Positions 15,302 through 23,618 of a DNA stretch of 23,618 bases are shown in pieces. The stretch covers positions 1-23,618 of the forward strand of contig JBNRMS010000041.1 in assembly GCA_050309735.1 (NCBI GenBank), in the 5' to 3' direction. Source of the DNA: UMGS1002 sp050309735. Lineage in GTDB: Bacteria > Bacillota > Clostridia > Oscillospirales > CAG-272. Position 1 is the first letter of the stretch; every line of letters begins with the position of its first letter. The notes under the pieces are model-generated. The model was not told the origin of the DNA and did not search any database. It was given only the letters and a program-made list of their open reading frames with translations. Both the position numbers and the translations under genes were made by a program.

Positions 15302-15330
15302 ATTATCGCATAAATAGCACACTTTGTCAA
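15302..15330 (-). promoter_or_regulatory. Strong sigma-A promoter of rpmH
   Basis: On the minus strand, TTGACA (15330-15325), a 17-bp spacer and GATAAT (15307-15302) lie about 80 bp before the rpmH start. Confidence 0.8.
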
Positions 15331-15372
15331 TAGTTTTGCGAAATTTTCATAAGAGAAGAGCGCTCGACTGCA

Positions 15373-16143
15373 CTAAAACTTTATTCGCCTCACCTCGGTC
15401 ACTCGCCCCGAGGAGGTGTCGAGTGTAAAGAGGGCTCCCGAGATCGAGATTTCCCCCGGTGCAAGAATGAATTTTTGGGGCATTTTGGTGAGAAACCGGG
15501 TGATTATCGGCTGGGCTGCAGTTCCGAGGATGCCCCCCCCCGGGCCTGACATACCAAGGTCGGTTATATATCCGGTTCCGCCGGGAAGGATCTGCTCGTC
15601 GGCGGTCGCGACATGGGTGTGCGTTCCGAAAATTATATTTATCCGGCCGTCGAAATAGCGCGCGAGGGCAAGCTTTTCTGAGGTTGCCTCGGCGTGAATA
15701 TCGAGAAGCGAGAAATCGTAGTTTCCGCACTCGCGCTCAAGTATTCGCTCAACCGTTTCAAAGGGCGAGGCAAGCGATTCGAGAAAGACCACCCCCATGA
15801 CATTGATACACAAAAGACGCCAGCCCCCTATCTGCATTACCCCGCTGCCCGAGCCGGGGCAGGCGGCGGGGTAGTTTGCCGGGCGCAGGATGCTTGAGGA
15901 ACTGTCAAGCAGGGCGGCGATGCTTTTGCGTTTGAATATATGGTTTCCGGTGGTGATGAGGTCAACCCCGCAGTCAAGCAGGGCCTGCGCGTCTTCTGCT
16001 GTGATGCCGTGGATGTCGCTTGCGTTCTCGCCGTTGGCAACGACAAAGTCGGCGCCAAGTGCGCTCCTCTCCTTCCAGAGTGTTCCTCGCAGATATTCTA
16101 TTGTCACCACTCCGGTAACGTCGCCAAGCGCTAAAATCTTCAT
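15373..16143 (-). CDS. ymdB: YmdB-family metallophosphoesterase
   Basis: The YmdB/TIGR00282 family comprises dinuclear-metal phosphodiesterases acting on 2',3'-cyclic nucleotides. In Bacillus, YmdB influences the choice between motility and biofilm. The 256-residue protein keeps every expected metal ligand at the family positions: Asp8 (GDVTG), Glu39 and Asn40 (NGEN), Asn67 (GNH), His150 (DIHAEATSEK), His175 and His177 (GTHTH). ILPGGTGYITDLGM is also present. A local difference is GNHIFKR, where relatives usually have GNHTWD. The ribosome site is GAAAGGT 13 bases before the ATG. It lies 104 bp behind holA and may be co-transcribed with it. In other Firmicutes ymdB often follows rny, which is not in this window. 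Confidence 0.92.
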   Translation of the reverse strand: MKILALGDVTGVVTIEYLRGTLWKERSALGADFVVANGENASDIHGITAEDAQALLDCGVDLITTGNHIFKRKSIAALLDSSSSILRPANYPAACPGSGSGVMQIGGWRLLCINVMGVVFLESLASPFETVERILERECGNYDFSLLDIHAEATSEKLALARYFDGRINIIFGTHTHVATADEQILPGGTGYITDLGMSGPGGGILGTAAQPIITRFLTKMPQKFILAPGEISISGALFTLDTSSGRVTEVRRIKF

Positions 16144-16247
16144 TATTTATGACTGCACCTTTCAAGGAGGTTTGAATTTTGTTCGGGTTGGGCATTTTCG
16201 GTTCCCTGCCCCAGAAGGCGGCGGGAGGATTTAACTTTAGAATAATA

Positions 16248-17276
16248 TCAAATCGAGCATATAAACAGCTCAATAGAAGTGTACCCCACAGGGGAGAGTT
16301 TTATCTCTGCGTCGGCCTCGGCCGCGAGCGAGAGCAGGCGCGATAGGGCAGACACGGTGGTTTTTTGAGCCGCAGAGTAGTAAAGCCCGGCGCGATATTC
16401 GTGCATTTTAAGCTCGCGCGCCACGGCTCGGGGGTCATACCCCCCGTCTGCGAGCAGGCGCACCGACATAAGGTCGCAGAAAACCCGGCTCACCTCGCCC
16501 ATTATTATAAAAGGCTCAAGGCGCCGCAGCTTCATCAGGTCAAGAAGATAGAGGGCGCGGGGGCGGTCCGCGGCGGTCAGCGCGTTTGCCAGAGCGAAGG
16601 CGTCGTAATCGCTGTCGGGAATGGCGGCCTTGAGTATATCCTCCTCGGTCACCTCCGCCCGCCCGTGCGCGAGGGCGTGGAAGCTAACCTTGGCAATCTC
16701 GCCGGCAAGCGTGTACATATCCCGCCCGCAGTACTCGATGATTTTCGCGCATATCTCGGGGGACGCGGCGGCGCCGTTATGCCGAAAATGCCTTGCCGCC
16801 CAGCCTGCAAGGCGGGAGGGGCTGCACTTCTCAAACCTTACAGGAGTGAGAAATTCTCCGAATCTTGAGAGGAGTGCCGAGGGGCGGGAGGGCAATCGAC
16901 CCTCGTCTATCCCCCCGCTCGCAATCGAGATGAGAAGGGTGTTGTAGTCGTATTCGCGCAGCGCCGGGAGAATATCGAAAAGGGCGTTCTGCTCGGCGGC
17001 GCGCATATTCGCAAAGTCAAGACCAAACAGCTCGACAAGCTTTCTCTCGCCAAACATGGGGGGGGATGATAATATATCGAGCAGTTTTTCGGGCGTGTAG
17101 TCAAGCGAATCAAGCTTTATGTGGTTTAGTTCGGGAAGACTGCCGCTGAGGACTGTGTCAGAGAGGAGCTTTGCGGCGTGTGATTTCAGGTAGTCCTCCT
17201 CGCCGAAAAAGAGATATCCTGTACCCGGCGAGGTTTTTATTCGTTTGCGGAATGTTGCCTCGGTTAGAATCTCCAT
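16248..17276 (-). CDS. holA: DNA polymerase III delta subunit
   Basis: HolA opens the beta sliding clamp as part of the clamp-loader complex during replication. The 342-residue protein has normal length and the family layout. The degenerate AAA+ N-terminus has GYLFFGEEDYLKS in place of a functional P-loop, then SPPMFGERKLVEL, GRDMYTLAGEIAKVSFHA (the conserved 'L..EleKL' helix region) and the C-terminal collar domain. The ATG at 17276 follows AAAGGAG by six bases; an ATG six codons earlier has no site. It carries a consensus promoter directly upstream. Confidence 0.93.
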   Translation of the reverse strand: MEILTEATFRKRIKTSPGTGYLFFGEEDYLKSHAAKLLSDTVLSGSLPELNHIKLDSLDYTPEKLLDILSSPPMFGERKLVELFGLDFANMRAAEQNALFDILPALREYDYNTLLISIASGGIDEGRLPSRPSALLSRFGEFLTPVRFEKCSPSRLAGWAARHFRHNGAAASPEICAKIIEYCGRDMYTLAGEIAKVSFHALAHGRAEVTEEDILKAAIPDSDYDAFALANALTAADRPRALYLLDLMKLRRLEPFIIMGEVSRVFCDLMSVRLLADGGYDPRAVARELKMHEYRAGLYYSAAQKTTVSALSRLLSLAAEADAEIKLSPVGYTSIELFICSI

Positions 17277-17316
17277 ATTCGGCTCCTTTCGCATTTCTTT
17301 GTTTTTATTTTACCAT

Positions 17317-17345
17317 CAGGCAGGGGTTGTGTCAATATGCGACTT
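17317..17345 (-). promoter_or_regulatory. Sigma-A promoter of holA
   Basis: On the minus strand, TTGACA (17345-17340), a 17-bp spacer and TAAAAT (17322-17317) lie about 40 bp before the holA start. Confidence 0.75.
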
Positions 17346-17460
17346 ACCTATTACCTTCTATTCATGGTTTTTCGCTCCGCCTTCACTGTCGGCGGGCGGC
17401 TCAGGGCAGCATCCCCCAAAATCAAATCTTAGCACCTTTCAAATTTTACGACAAACCAAA

Positions 17461-17489
17461 GGGGGGAACTTTTCCTAAAAGTTCCCCCC
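17461..17489 (-). terminator. Terminator of the surface protein gene
   Basis: A perfect 13-bp stem (GGGGGGAACTTTT at 17461-17473 with 17477-17489) and a 3-base loop lie about 46 bases after the stop. On the minus strand a TTTGGTTTG tail follows. Confidence 0.75.
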
Positions 17490-17535
17490 GGCGTCTCTCT
17501 TATTTTAAAGCTATTATTGTATCTTTTTGCCGGCT

Positions 17536-20500
17536 TCACACTGCCCTTTTTCTAAAAGCGAACAGATAAACGCAGAATCCGCCGCCGAGCAGCACCACTG
17601 CCGCCGCCGCTGCCACCAGCACCCATGTATAGTCAACATCAAGGTCGACTATCGCAAAGGTCGAGAGACTGTCAACTGTAACAGTCAGCGTGCCGTTTGC
17701 CCGCTGATGCGAGAGATACTCGGCCTTGCCGGTTGAATCAATGTGAACCACGGCAATGTTCTCATACTTCTCAAGCCATTTATCGGGAATGCTGATTGTC
17801 AGCCGCCCGTCGGGCTGAACCTTTACCGAGTTATCTGTCAGCGAAATATCATATGCCGCGATTGCCCGTCCGTCGGGTATCTTATTGGATATGCTCTTCT
17901 TGTCGATTTCTGTGACGGTTAGCCTGAGATTGGGGTCAAGCCCGGTGCTCGAGGTCATGAGAATCCCACCCGGAGAGGACAACGCCGTCTGAAGGATTGT
18001 GTATTTCCCGGATGTGATGGTGCAGTCGTAGTTTGCGCTCTCAAGGCTGCCGGTTATGCTGTAAACGCCCGGCGCATCGCCCGGCTCGCGGGTGAGCTTG
18101 AGGAGCTTTTCATCTTGGTTGACAAAGGCCCCCTCGGTTATCTTGTAGGTGAGAGCTTGGTCGCCCGAAACCGAGGCCACGTCGTCTATGGTGAGCGACA
18201 CCTTAGCCTTGCTGACTGTGAGCGTGGCGGGAACGAAGGTTATGGTGTAGTTTACCGAGCTAAGCCCGCTCGGGGTTACCTTGTAGGATGAACCTGCCGG
18301 GTCATACTGCTTATAATCAAATGAATATTCAAGGATGCCCGAGAGAACTCCGCCTCCCTCTCCGCTGACAAATCCGTTATAGGTCACACCGTTGCCCGAT
18401 GGGATCTCGCCGTAAACTATCGAGCAGTCGTTTGCCTTGATTGTGAGCGGAATTTTTGTGATTCTGAACGAGGCTGACGGGTTGGCAAGTGCGTGGTTTT
18501 CGTCGACAAATCCGATGGCCTGCGCCGTATAGCTGCCGGCATTAACCATCGCTCCGCTAACGCTTATTCTCCCCGATCCGCTGTAGTTAAGCAACTCGGC
18601 CGTTGGCTGATGGGCCTTACCGTCATAAGCGAATTCGGTGTTGCTCCAGGCTATCATCACCGGTTTTTTGGTAACTGTCAGGCTTCCGTTCACAAAAGTG
18701 ATCTCATAGCTCTTACTTGAGAGGCCGCCGACATTAATCTGATAGGTTCCTGCCTTGGCGTTGCGGATATAACTGCAGGTTATTGAGAGTGTTCCGGTGA
18801 GCGAGGAAACTGTGTCGCTGCCGACAAGTCCGTTGTAGGAGGCGGTGTAGGTCGGCACCGGGTCTCCGTAGACTATGCTTATATCATTGGCTTTTATGGT
18901 GAGCGGCGCCTTTTCTATCTTCCACTCAAGCGTGATGGTGTGATTGGTATTGTCTTCCCATTGGTAGTTTGCCGCATCCTTTATTGAGATGGCAAGAGTA
19001 TAGGTTCCAACCTCTTTTTGAACATTGCCGGAAATATTCATCAGCGATGAGTTGAAGTTCTTAAGCAAAGCATTCTGGTCGACACCCTTGTAAATATTCG
19101 GACCGGCCGTTGTGGGCTTTGTCAGAGAACCCTTGAATATCGACCAGTATATCGACTGGTTGTCGGTACTTCCGTTTGCCCATTCATACTGCGTGGGGTC
19201 GACAAGTCTGATTATTATACGATAATCGATTCCGACCGCCTTCTGCTTATTGCCGCTGACAATCGCCATCGTGCCCGAATCAAATCCGGTGATAGAGGCA
19301 GTCTGCTCATATCCGGTGTAATAGTATGTGGCTGTAACGTGCGGGATATTGAGCTTTGTTCTTCCCACCCGGAGAATCTTGATGTCAGACTCTATGCCGT
19401 CGATAGTCACGGTGAAATAATAGTCTCCGGCTCTGGCCGAGGTTCCCGAGTTGATTGTAAGGGTAACCGAGTTGTTGTTGACACTACTCGCCGTCATTGT
19501 CACGCTCGACGGGCGATAGCTGTCGCCATACTGGCTCTTGCTGGCGTTGTTGTACCAGGTGATTGACGGAACTGTTCCGTTTGATATATTAGTCGTTGTA
19601 ACTAAAATCTTAAGACCTGTTGCCGAAGTTCTCCGGGTTAGTGTTCCGCCGGTAAGCTCGCCAACGGCAACCGACTGAACCGAGAGCATCAACACCTGAG
19701 AGCTGCCCGAGCCTGTGTTCTTAATTCCGAAGGCACTGTTATCCGAGGAGAAGTATCCGCTATAATTATAGCTCACCGCCGAAATAATCGGAATGGGCGT
19801 GACAGAGGTGGGTGTGGCCTCTGTGGTTATGCCCAGTCTTGCCGTTCCATAAAGTCCTGTCGAAAGATTAACGCCGACCACTCTTCCAGTGGGCAGGAAG
19901 ATATTATTTGCCGCGCCGCCCCGCTTATTGTCAAACACATAAGCAGCAGCCGAAACTTTGATATTTCCTCCGGCATATATGCCGCCGCCGCTCGTGTCGG
20001 CGCTGTTATTTCTGATAGTTCCCGCCAAATCAAGGGTTGCGTCGGCCATCATATATATTCCGCCGCCAAGCTTTGCGCTGTTGCCCGATATCACCGGCGC
20101 GGTGCCGATGGTGGCGCTTGAGAAGCCGGCATATATGCCGCCGCCGTTTTTGTCTGCGCTGTTATTGGTTATGCTTCCGCTGGTAAATATCAGTTCTGAG
20201 TTTTCTGAGAGATAAATGCCGCCGCCGTCAAGCGCCCGGTTGCCGGTTATGCTGCCGCCGTTAATCTGCAATGTTCCGCTGCTATACACGAGTATGCCGC
20301 CGCCGGGGCCCGAGCTATAGCCGCCGGTGATTTTAGCGCCGGTGGCGCTGTCCTCAAGTATCAGGCTGCCCGAGACAGAGATAACATGTCCGTTAGCGGT
20401 TGCCGAGGGAAGCGAGCGCCTGAGTGTTTTCCCGTTAAGGTCAAGACGAACAGTTTTTGATCCCGGAATATCTATCGCCGAGGTGAGAGTAACGCTTTTC

Positions 20501-21615
20501 TGCAGATATATATATGCAGTGCTCCCCGCCGAGAGGCTCTCGGCATAGGCTATCGCCTCGACAAGCGTGCCGCCCTCGACCGAATATGAGGCATCCCCTC
20601 CCCATATTGCCTCTTGAAGTCCGATAGCAACCATAAAGTTGCTGCCGCTCATAACGTTTTCAATAATGTATCTTGGATTATCAGATTTGAAATATCCGCT
20701 GTAGTTTGCGCTGTTTATGCTTGTAACCGGATATGAGTAGCTGTCTGTCGGAGGAGTTGCCGACGAAACCCAGATCTCGGCGCCGGCCGTGAGCCCTATT
20801 CCGCTCTCTATGGTGAGACTCTTTGACTGAACATAAATATTGCTCCTCGTGCCTCCCGTGAGAATAAGATTATTGAGCGTGCCGCCGACAACATTGTCCT
20901 TAATCACCGGGCTGCCCGAGAAAACAAGTCCGTATGTCGCCCCGAAATAGACGCCGCCCGGCGCGCTCGCGGCAGTATTGCTTGTAATCGAGCCGCCCTT
21001 TATCTCCAGTATACCGTCTGTGTAGATACCGCCGCCCTTGCCACGGCTTTCATTGCAGACTATCTCGCCGCTCTCAAATACAATTTTGGACGACGCCGTG
21101 CCGTAGACACCGCCGCCGTTTGTCTGGCTGCGGTTATTTACAATACTGCCGCCCTTTATTGTCAGATTTCCCGAAACGTATATACCGCCGCCATAGTTCG
21201 AGTTGTTTCCGCCGGTAATCTTGCCGGTCTTGCCTGTGCTGCTGTCGCTGAGCGTAAGCGTTCCCGAAACAGTGATTACGCTTCCGTTACTTACCGACGA
21301 CGCAAGACCGCGGTCGATTTTATATCCGGCAAGGTCAAGGTCAACAGCCTTGCCTGTATTAATCTCAACAGGCTTTGTGGTGTTAACGTCCCTGAGCAAT
21401 TTGATGTAGGTCGTTCCCGAGGTGTTGATATTGGCAACTTCAAGAGCCTTTGAAAGTGTTCCGCTGCCACCCGAATATTCGGTGTTGGTTCCCCAAACCG
21501 CCTCCTCATCGGCTGCGGCGACTCCAATCATAAGTGCGCCGCTCGCGCTCGCCGCGACAAATAAGAAGGCTGCCAGCACAAGCGAGAAGAATTTGCGGGT
21601 TAGAATTTTTTTCAT
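17536..21615 (-). CDS. Large surface protein: duplicated beta-helix, MBG repeats, membrane anchor
   Basis: This is a 1359-residue exported protein. Residues 1-35 form a signal peptide (basic start, hydrophobic core, VAAA). Two homologous modules follow. Each opens with a Trp segment (AVWG at 39-42, AIWG starting near 336) and a 'LDL.GK.I.R' stretch. Each then passes through right-handed beta-helix repeats marked by GGG[IV]Y (seven exact copies) alternating with SIT.N-type strands, and closes with YSGYF.SDN. The modules start about 297 residues apart. After about 640 come an Ig-like stretch and MBG-type domains with LTIKAND-x-SIVYG (near 910 and 1060) and YDGK-type units. A membrane helix lies at about 1327-1350, followed by the basic tail FRKRAV. 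There is no LPXTG, so anchoring is by the helix. It probably acts as an adhesin or surface-layer protein; the ligand is unknown. The ATG at 21615 has GAAAGGA 13 bases upstream. The start is somewhat uncertain. Confidence 0.85.
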   Translation of the reverse strand: MKKILTRKFFSLVLAAFLFVAASASGALMIGVAAADEEAVWGTNTEYSGGSGTLSKALEVANINTSGTTYIKLLRDVNTTKPVEINTGKAVDLDLAGYKIDRGLASSVSNGSVITVSGTLTLSDSSTGKTGKITGGNNSNYGGGIYVSGNLTIKGGSIVNNRSQTNGGGVYGTASSKIVFESGEIVCNESRGKGGGIYTDGILEIKGGSITSNTAASAPGGVYFGATYGLVFSGSPVIKDNVVGGTLNNLILTGGTRSNIYVQSKSLTIESGIGLTAGAEIWVSSATPPTDSYSYPVTSINSANYSGYFKSDNPRYIIENVMSGSNFMVAIGLQEAIWGGDASYSVEGGTLVEAIAYAESLSAGSTAYIYLQKSVTLTSAIDIPGSKTVRLDLNGKTLRRSLPSATANGHVISVSGSLILEDSATGAKITGGYSSGPGGGILVYSSGTLQINGGSITGNRALDGGGIYLSENSELIFTSGSITNNSADKNGGGIYAGFSSATIGTAPVISGNSAKLGGGIYMMADATLDLAGTIRNNSADTSGGGIYAGGNIKVSAAAYVFDNKRGGAANNIFLPTGRVVGVNLSTGLYGTARLGITTEATPTSVTPIPIISAVSYNYSGYFSSDNSAFGIKNTGSGSSQVLMLSVQSVAVGELTGGTLTRRTSATGLKILVTTTNISNGTVPSITWYNNASKSQYGDSYRPSSVTMTASSVNNNSVTLTINSGTSARAGDYYFTVTIDGIESDIKILRVGRTKLNIPHVTATYYYTGYEQTASITGFDSGTMAIVSGNKQKAVGIDYRIIIRLVDPTQYEWANGSTDNQSIYWSIFKGSLTKPTTAGPNIYKGVDQNALLKNFNSSLMNISGNVQKEVGTYTLAISIKDAANYQWEDNTNHTITLEWKIEKAPLTIKANDISIVYGDPVPTYTASYNGLVGSDTVSSLTGTLSITCSYIRNAKAGTYQINVGGLSSKSYEITFVNGSLTVTKKPVMIAWSNTEFAYDGKAHQPTAELLNYSGSGRISVSGAMVNAGSYTAQAIGFVDENHALANPSASFRITKIPLTIKANDCSIVYGEIPSGNGVTYNGFVSGEGGGVLSGILEYSFDYKQYDPAGSSYKVTPSGLSSVNYTITFVPATLTVSKAKVSLTIDDVASVSGDQALTYKITEGAFVNQDEKLLKLTREPGDAPGVYSITGSLESANYDCTITSGKYTILQTALSSPGGILMTSSTGLDPNLRLTVTEIDKKSISNKIPDGRAIAAYDISLTDNSVKVQPDGRLTISIPDKWLEKYENIAVVHIDSTGKAEYLSHQRANGTLTVTVDSLSTFAIVDLDVDYTWVLVAAAAAVVLLGGGFCVYLFAFRKRAV

Positions 21616-21765
21616 ATTGTTGAAAACGTCCTTTCTCATATCATTTGATCAATATGCATAAATTTTATATATAATCTATCGGGAAAATCCGAAATGGCTC
21701 CGAATCCCCGATATATAAACCGTTCTGCGGCTAAAAAGCCTTCCCAACGCAAAAATTCTATAATC

Positions 21766-21781
21766 CGCCGGCTTCCCGGCG
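21766..21781 (-). terminator. Weak hairpin behind the UPF0210 gene
   Basis: A 6-bp GC stem (CGCCGG at 21766-21771 with CCGGCG at 21776-21781) lies about 60 bases past the stop. A run of five T appears only about 10 bases further on the minus strand, so termination here would be weak. Confidence 0.4.
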
Positions 21782-21840
21782 CTCCACAATCATTTTTGGC
21801 ATATTTTGGTCAAATTAATCACCGTTATATGGAATATTTC

Positions 21841-23199
21841 TTAATTTTTCAGGCTGTGAATCGGCGCAGGAACTCGTCCGCCCCTTCCGATGAATTTTGC
21901 GGGTGACCAGGTGCTAACCTCCATTACAGGCGCGCGGCCAAGCAGACCCCCGAAGTTAACCGACTCTCCGGCAACCCTGCCGTATGCCGGGATAAGCCGA
22001 ACGGCGGTGGTTTTGGTGTTTGCCACACCTATTGAGATTTCGTCGGCTATAATTCCGCAGATTATGTCCTCGCCGGTGTCCCCGGGTATGGCTATCATGT
22101 CAAGTCCGACCGAGCAGACCGCCGTCATCGCCTCAAGTTTATCAAGCGTGAGCGCCCCCCTCTCGACAGCCGCTATCATACCCGCGTCCTCCGACACGGG
22201 GATAAAGGCGCCCGAGAGCCCGCCAACGTGAGACGACGCCATAACGCCGCCCTTTTTCACCGCATCGTTGAGCATGGCAAGCGCGGCGGTTGTGCCGTGT
22301 GCCCCGCACGACTCAAGCCCGATTTCCTCAAGTATATCGGCAACCGAGTCGCCGATAGCCGGCGTGGGTGCCAGCGACAGGTCGACAATTCCAAAGGGAA
22401 CTCCGAGCAGCGTCGCCGCCTCGCCCGCCACAAGCTGACCTACGCGCGTTATCTTAAAGGCCGTCTTTTTTATAATCTCGGCTATGCCGGTCAGGTCGCA
22501 GTCGCCCGCACGCCGTATTGCCGAGGCCACCACACCAGGACCCGACACGCCTACATTTATCACGCTCTCGGGCTCTCCGACACCGTGAAAAGCGCCCGCC
22601 ATGAAGGGATTATCCTCTGGCACATTGGCAAAGACCACAAGCTTCGCGCAGCCGATAGAATCGCTCTCGCGGGTAAGGTAGGCTGTTTTTTTAATTATCC
22701 TGCCCATCTCGGAGATGGCGTTCATGTTTATCCCGGCCTTTGTGGTGGCCACGTTTACAGACGAGCAAACATAACTTGTCGAGGCCAGAGCCTCGGGTAT
22801 GACAGAGATCAGATTAGATGCCGACGTCGACGCGCCCTTGTGAACAAGGGCGGTAAAGCCGCCGATAAAGTTTATCCCCAGCGCCTCGGCGGCCCGGTCG
22901 AGGGTTTTTGCAACCTTTATGTAACCCTCGGGCGAGAGATTGCCGCCGATAAGCGAAATCGGGGTGACCGAAACACGCTTATTGACAATCGGAATGCCAT
23001 ATCTCTTCTCGATTTCCTCGCCCACCGGAACCAGCCGCCGCGCGGTCTTTGTGATTTTGTCGTAAATTCTTGTGAGGAGCTTGTCCTCGCTGTCCGACAC
23101 ACAGTCATAGAGCGAAATGCCCATCGTGATAGTTCGGATGTCGAGCTTGTCCTCGCGGATCATATTTATTGTCTCAAGTATATCTGACGAATTTAGCAT
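21841..23199 (-). CDS. UPF0210 (PFL) family protein
   Basis: This 452-residue cytoplasmic protein belongs to the UPF0210/DUF711 family, whose fold resembles pyruvate formate-lyase-type enzymes but whose reaction is not established. It matches the family from the first residues (ILETINMIREDKLDIRTITMGISLYDC) through KRVSVTPISLIGG, NFIGGFTALVHKG, the Gly-rich GVSGPGVV and the C-terminal APVMEVS, with usual length. It lies 36 bp behind a UPF0237 ACT-domain gene, the standard partner in Firmicutes, so the two form an operon and the ACT protein may sense an amino acid for it. The start is the first ATG; its ribosome site (GGGA eight bases upstream, AAGGAAAG further out) is weak. Confidence 0.93.
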   Translation of the reverse strand: MLNSSDILETINMIREDKLDIRTITMGISLYDCVSDSEDKLLTRIYDKITKTARRLVPVGEEIEKRYGIPIVNKRVSVTPISLIGGNLSPEGYIKVAKTLDRAAEALGINFIGGFTALVHKGASTSASNLISVIPEALASTSYVCSSVNVATTKAGINMNAISEMGRIIKKTAYLTRESDSIGCAKLVVFANVPEDNPFMAGAFHGVGEPESVINVGVSGPGVVASAIRRAGDCDLTGIAEIIKKTAFKITRVGQLVAGEAATLLGVPFGIVDLSLAPTPAIGDSVADILEEIGLESCGAHGTTAALAMLNDAVKKGGVMASSHVGGLSGAFIPVSEDAGMIAAVERGALTLDKLEAMTAVCSVGLDMIAIPGDTGEDIICGIIADEISIGVANTKTTAVRLIPAYGRVAGESVNFGGLLGRAPVMEVSTWSPAKFIGRGGRVPAPIHSLKN

Positions 23200-23235
23200 G
23201 AAAATGTTCCCAGCTTTCCTTATATTAAATGCTTA

Positions 23236-23505
23236 TTAAATGCGGTGCATAGAGTTGAAAATGTCCTCGTGCATAACGTGTATCAATAGTCCCTTCGCGC
23301 GACCCAGCTCTGCGAGCCGCTCGGCAAACTTAACAAAGGAAATTTTGAGCCTGCCCACATCGGCAAGCATAATCATCGCAAAGTATTCGTCAAGAACACT
23401 CTGCGATATTTCAAGAATATTCGCGTCGTATGCCGCGCATTCTGTGCTAACAAGCGCGATAATTCCGACACTATCTTTGCCTGTGACTGTTATTACTGCT
23501 TTCAT
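23236..23505 (-). CDS. ACT-domain protein, UPF0237 family
   Basis: This 89-residue stand-alone ACT domain (MKAVITVTGKDSVGIIALVS at its start) is a ligand-sensing beta-alpha fold, usually binding amino acids as a dimer. It carries the expected GKDSVGI loop, DANILEISQSVLDEYFAMIML and the final HVMHEDIFNSMHRI. The ATG at 23505 is preferred, with GAAAGGT 13 bases upstream; in-frame codons further up cover the promoter. First gene of the operon with the UPF0210 protein. Confidence 0.93.
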   Translation of the reverse strand: MKAVITVTGKDSVGIIALVSTECAAYDANILEISQSVLDEYFAMIMLADVGRLKISFVKFAERLAELGRAKGLLIHVMHEDIFNSMHRI

Positions 23506-23544
23506 TTTTAGATACGGTACCTTTCGAGAATTTTTTATGCCAAT

Positions 23545-23573
23545 ATTATACATTATATCTATCATTAATTCAA
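23545..23573 (-). promoter_or_regulatory. Sigma-A promoter of the ACT/UPF0210 operon
   Basis: On the minus strand, TTGAAT (23573-23568), a 17-bp spacer and a perfect TATAAT (23550-23545) lie about 40 bp before the ACT gene. Confidence 0.7.
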
Positions 23574-23618
23574 TAGGCGGCGGCTAATATCAGTAAAATT
23601 AATACAGGTGGATTGCTT

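Noticed and set aside
15223..15372. Possible replication origin upstream of rpmH
   Set aside because: No cluster of TTATCCACA-type DnaA boxes is visible; the region is explained by the rpmH promoter.
19960..21200. Repeated GCCGCCGCC-type motifs that could suggest a CRISPR or tandem DNA repeat
   Set aside because: They are the codons of the GGG[IV]Y beta-helix repeats, irregularly spaced and within one reading frame.

Overview
The window looks like a chromosomal segment of a Gram-positive Firmicute of class Clostridia. The support is the order rpmH-rnpA-yidD-yidC-jag-mnmE, a Mini-III RNase, Shine-Dalgarno sites of the GGAGG/GAAAGG type, promoters of the TTGACA-17-TATAAT type, some GTG/TTG starts, the UPF0237/UPF0210 pair, and a lipoprotein of a kind common in Clostridia. 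From about 3.3 kb onward the DNA is moderately GC-rich housekeeping sequence. The first 3.2 kb is visibly AT-richer and holds broken genes.

Layout. (a) 1-3200, minus strand: a decayed accessory block. It holds a small secreted protein, the N-terminal stub of a probable ABC-2 permease, a Cys-motif beta-propeller lipoprotein, and an N-terminal fragment of the protein adenylyltransferase SelO that breaks off next to two inverted repeats. (b) 3200-5970, plus strand: a complete Cu+ exporting P-type ATPase (copA) with its own promoter and a strong terminator. (c) 6025-9582, plus strand: a near-consensus promoter, two tandem paralogous SGNH-type esterases, a Mini-III RNase overlapping the second esterase by one base, and a cyclophilin. 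(d) 9796-15330, minus strand: the conserved membrane-insertion/tRNA-processing cluster rpmH, rnpA, yidD, yidC, jag, mnmE. It runs from a clear promoter to a strong hairpin terminator shared with the cyclophilin. rpmH (44 codons) was read directly from the sequence. (e) 15373-17345, minus: ymdB-type phosphodiesterase and holA (DNA polymerase III delta). (f) 17461-21615, minus: a 1359-residue cell-surface protein with two duplicated beta-helix modules, MBG/Ig-like repeats and a C-terminal membrane anchor. (g) 21766-23573, minus: an ACT-domain regulator and its UPF0210 (PFL) partner as a two-gene operon.

How the genes work together: rnpA processes tRNA precursors and mnmE modifies tRNA. yidC, yidD and jag serve membrane-protein insertion and its RNA-binding regulation. 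mrnC matures 23S rRNA, holA loads the replication clamp, and copA removes copper. The esterase pair and the large surface protein are the accessory parts most likely tied to surface or carbohydrate biology.

I do not see a phage, CRISPR array, transposase, tRNA, rRNA or recognisable defence system. The items most worth a second look are the decayed secreted-protein/permease/lipoprotein locus, the fold-back repeat at the selO break, the esterase pair, the structured element behind mnmE, the duplicated beta-helix surface protein, and a recurrent GAAAGG-N13-ATG start-site spacing.
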